NCBI RefSeq assembly: GCF_000374425.1
Contig: NZ_KB894370.1
Span: 1 to 64,000 of the forward strand
Direction: 5' to 3'
Source of the DNA: Acinetobacter tjernbergiae DSM 14971 = CIP 107465
GTDB lineage: Bacteria; Pseudomonadota; Gammaproteobacteria; Pseudomonadales; Moraxellaceae
DNA length: 64,000 bases
Numbering within the stretch: position 1 is the stretch's first letter; the number at the start of each line of letters is the position of its first letter. This document shows positions 62,250-64,000 of this stretch, one piece after another. Under the pieces are notes generated by a model, which was given only the letters and a program-made list of their open reading frames with translations, was not told the origin of the DNA and searched no databases. Position numbers and translations under genes: made by a program.

Positions 62250-63338
62250 TTACTTCAAGTTTTTAGTAAAGAAGTCAGTTAATTTGTTAAAAGGGATTAC
62301 ATCAACTCGATCATATAGATCAACGTGTCCTGCACCCTTAACGTAGTACAACTCTTTAGGCTCACCAGCACGTTTATAGGCATCTTCACTAAACTCTTTG
62401 GAATGCGCTTGATCACCAGTAATAAAAAGCATTGGGCGAGGTGAGATGGTTTCTATGTCATTAAATGGATAGAAATTCACAAATCTAACTTCACTGGTTA
62501 AAGCTCTATTTTGAGTTTGTTCCAAAGTTTGGCCCTTAGGAATTGCTGCTCCGCGTGGTGTTCGATAAAAGTTATGAAATTCACTTACAATAGGCTCGCT
62601 ATTGGCATCGACTGTTTTAGGTAAATAGTTTATCCATTGTTTACCTTTACCTTTACCTTTACCTTTACCTTTACCTTGAAACTCTGAGTAACGTTGTTCT
62701 GCTGCTGTTTCTAACATTTTCTTACGTTGCTCAAGCGTCTGGGAGTGATTTAAACCGTTACGTGTTACCGCACCCATGTCGTACATTGCAACAGTCGCAA
62801 TGGCTTTTAAACGAGGATCTAATTTTGCTGCACTAATCGCAAAGCTACCGCTACCACAAATACCTAATACACCAATACGATTACGATCAATAAAAGTTTG
62901 ACTACCTAAATAATCTACCGCAGCATTGAAGGCTTCTGTATATAGCTCGGGTGCCACTAGGTTGCGGGGTTGTCCTTCACTCTCACCCCAGAACGGTAAA
63001 TCAATTGCCAAAGTGATAAAACCTTGCTCAGCCAATTTCTGTGCATAAAGCATTGAACTTTGTTCTTTCACCGCTCCCATTGGGTGTCCCACAATAATTG
63101 CAGCAGCTTTAGTATTCTTATTTAAATTTTTAGGAATAACTAAATTACCCACTACATTCATGTTGTATTGATTTTTGAACGTAACCTTCTGAATCGTAAC
63201 TTGACTACTTTGATAGAAGTTATTTGCATCTTTTGGCATATCTGCCGCCATTGTTGAAGTTGAAGAAAATAAACCCATTGTGGCAATAAGGGCCGCTGTT
63301 AGAGTCGCATTACTGAATTTCTTTATATGTGATTGCAT
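62250..63338 (-). CDS. exported dienelactone-hydrolase-like alpha/beta hydrolase with a Gly-Lys repeat
   Basis: 362 residues. A signal peptide ends near STSTMA-ADM. AAAIIVGHPMGAVKEQSSMLYAQKLAEQGFITLAIDLPFWGESEGQPRNLV and the elbow IGVLGICGSGSFAISAAK (Cys nucleophile, G-x-C-x-S) match the paralogue at 60002. GAGHVDLYDR carries the catalytic His. Around residues 222-233 six Gly-Lys pairs interrupt the cap region. They are encoded by six perfect copies of a hexanucleotide and are absent from the paralogue. Repeat changes would add or remove Gly-Lys without shifting frame. The substrate is unknown. Confidence 0.86.
   Translation of the reverse strand: MQSHIKKFSNATLTAALIATMGLFSSTSTMAADMPKDANNFYQSSQVTIQKVTFKNQYNMNVVGNLVIPKNLNKNTKAAAIIVGHPMGAVKEQSSMLYAQKLAEQGFITLAIDLPFWGESEGQPRNLVAPELYTEAFNAAVDYLGSQTFIDRNRIGVLGICGSGSFAISAAKLDPRLKAIATVAMYDMGAVTRNGLNHSQTLEQRKKMLETAAEQRYSEFQGKGKGKGKGKGKQWINYLPKTVDANSEPIVSEFHNFYRTPRGAAIPKGQTLEQTQNRALTSEVRFVNFYPFNDIETISPRPMLFITGDQAHSKEFSEDAYKRAGEPKELYYVKGAGHVDLYDRVDVIPFNKLTDFFTKNLK
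62640..62675 (-). repeat. hexanucleotide tandem repeat, 6 x TTTACC (GGTAAA on the coding strand)
   Basis: Six perfect contiguous units inside the hydrolase gene, coding for (Gly-Lys)6. The unit length is a multiple of three, so slippage would change protein length, not frame. Confidence 0.95.
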
Positions 63339-63672
63339 GATTCCAGCTTCCTGTAAAAAGATGATTCATAAATTTAGGGATTGAAAGGAGTTTATCTATT
63401 CTTTCTAAGAAGTATTAGCCTAAAAAAACAGCATAGACTTATGAGTAATATTCATTAATTGGGTGGTGTGTATTTTAAGTGATTGAAAATAATCTATTTA
63501 AATAAAAATTATTTGATTTTTAAAAGTGTAAGTGCTAAGAACTGGGAAAAATACGATGTTTATACTTTTATGATTCATGAATTATATACATAACTCTATT
63601 CGGCTTAAGCTACTTATTCCAGTTGATCCTTATTTTTATAATTGCTACTCCAATTTCGAGTAGAGATATTGA
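63339..63672. other. 334-bp intergenic region upstream of the MFS pseudogene
   Basis: AT-rich, no gene recognised. Near its right end are a TATAAT box (63637-63642) and the dyad CTACTC/GAGTAG (63645-63650 with 63658-63663) just before the MFS start. They are consistent with a repressible promoter. Confidence 0.4.
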
Positions 63673-64000
63673 ATGCTTAACCCTGAAGAAAAAGAAAGCG
63701 TCATAGGTGCTCCTGCTTACTGGAGTGGGGTTTTTGCCATGACCCTATGTGTTTTTGCATTGATTGCTTCAGAATTTATGCCAGTGAGTTGACTGACACC
63801 GATTGCAACAGATCTTCATATTACTGAAGGTTTGGCTGGGCAGGGAATTGCAATTTCAGGTGCTTTTGCTGTGATTACAAGTTTGACGATTTTTCGCTTA
63901 TCAGGTGACATGAATCGTAAAACACTTTTGTTGGTTTTAACGGCTATTATGGCAATTTCAGGTGCGATCGTTGCGCTGGCACAAAATTATACAGTTTATA
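63673..64000 (+). pseudogene. MFS transporter (NepI-like), in-frame stop at codon 40, cut by window edge
   Basis: ATG at 63673 begins MLNPEEKESVIGAPAYWSG, then FAMTLCVFALIASEFMPVS. An in-frame TGA (63790-63792) follows, after which the same frame continues LTPIATDLHITEGLAGQGIAISGAF to the window end. The segment around the stop corresponds to the conserved [24 protein letters not shown] of NepI-type purine nucleoside and related exporters, so a Leu codon (TTA or similar) has become TGA. Unless suppressed, the protein is lost. Restart at a later Met would omit the first helix. The rest lies outside the window. Confidence 0.8.

Noticed and set aside
63790..63792. TGA as a selenocysteine codon
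   Set aside because: The position is a conserved Leu in a membrane exporter family with no redox role, and no SECIS-like hairpin was seen after it.

Overview
The window is AT-rich gammaproteobacterial chromosome and almost certainly comes from an Acinetobacter species. The evidence is the adjacent DUF1852/short-MetE pair (the MesX/MesD methionine synthase described from Acinetobacter), the OsmC-YcaO fusion protein, an IS982-family transposase end, and overall protein and codon style. No rRNA, tRNA or CRISPR array was seen.

Layout. 1-0.8 kb: an IS982-family remnant at the left edge and an unrecognised AT-rich gene. 1-4.2 kb: a phospholipase-D-type lipoprotein, glutathione-dependent formaldehyde dehydrogenase (frmA) and an orphan ModE-type DNA-binding protein. 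4.2-10.6 kb: a urea amidolyase operon (allophanate hydrolase, urea carboxylase, GntR regulator) behind a clear sigma-54 promoter. 11-16 kb: an AraC regulator with a quinone oxidoreductase, an Hsp31-type DJ-1 protein, a PanE-like reductase and a BASS-family symporter. 16.3-22.5 kb: an alcohol/aldehyde oxidation cluster (aldehyde dehydrogenase, GAF-domain regulator, exported amidohydrolase, iron alcohol dehydrogenase). 23.2-30.9 kb: an EmrA-EmrB-TolC export system interleaved with a GH3-type acyl-adenylating enzyme and two GNAT-like proteins. I consider this the most likely undescribed system here: a small acyl-conjugate biosynthesis and export operon. 31.1-33.3 kb: OsmC-YcaO with a structured leader.

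33.6-47.6 kb is a catabolic or detoxification region built of repeated gene types: two old-yellow-enzyme reductases, two acetoacetate-decarboxylase-fold proteins, two DJ-1 proteins, SDRs, an alpha/beta hydrolase, a saccharopine-dehydrogenase-like protein, a predicted metal-dependent hydrolase, two AraC regulators and one MerR regulator. Four promoters in it share a MerR-type layout (TTGAC-type -35, 19-bp spacer holding a TTAAA..ACTTTA dyad, TA-type -10), which defines a local regulon. A second shared motif links the AraC gene at 38.5 kb to the hydrolase-SDR operon.

47.9-54.6 kb: a TonB-dependent receptor, a small exported protein, the mesX-mesD-flavin reductase group and a TSUP transporter. 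54.7-58.7 kb: an accessory-looking stretch with a DUF4268 nuclease-like protein, a DUF1826 protein, a hipA-hipB pair in reversed order and a VF530-type protein. 59.1-64 kb: an SDR, two exported dienelactone-hydrolase-like proteins flanking an AraC gene destroyed by an internal deletion, and at the right edge an MFS (NepI-like) gene broken by an in-frame stop.

Several obvious coding starts lie downstream of the longest open frame. Where a Shine-Dalgarno sequence or promoter decides this, the shorter start is given. All functions are assigned from recognisable motifs and family resemblance by eye; no search was run.
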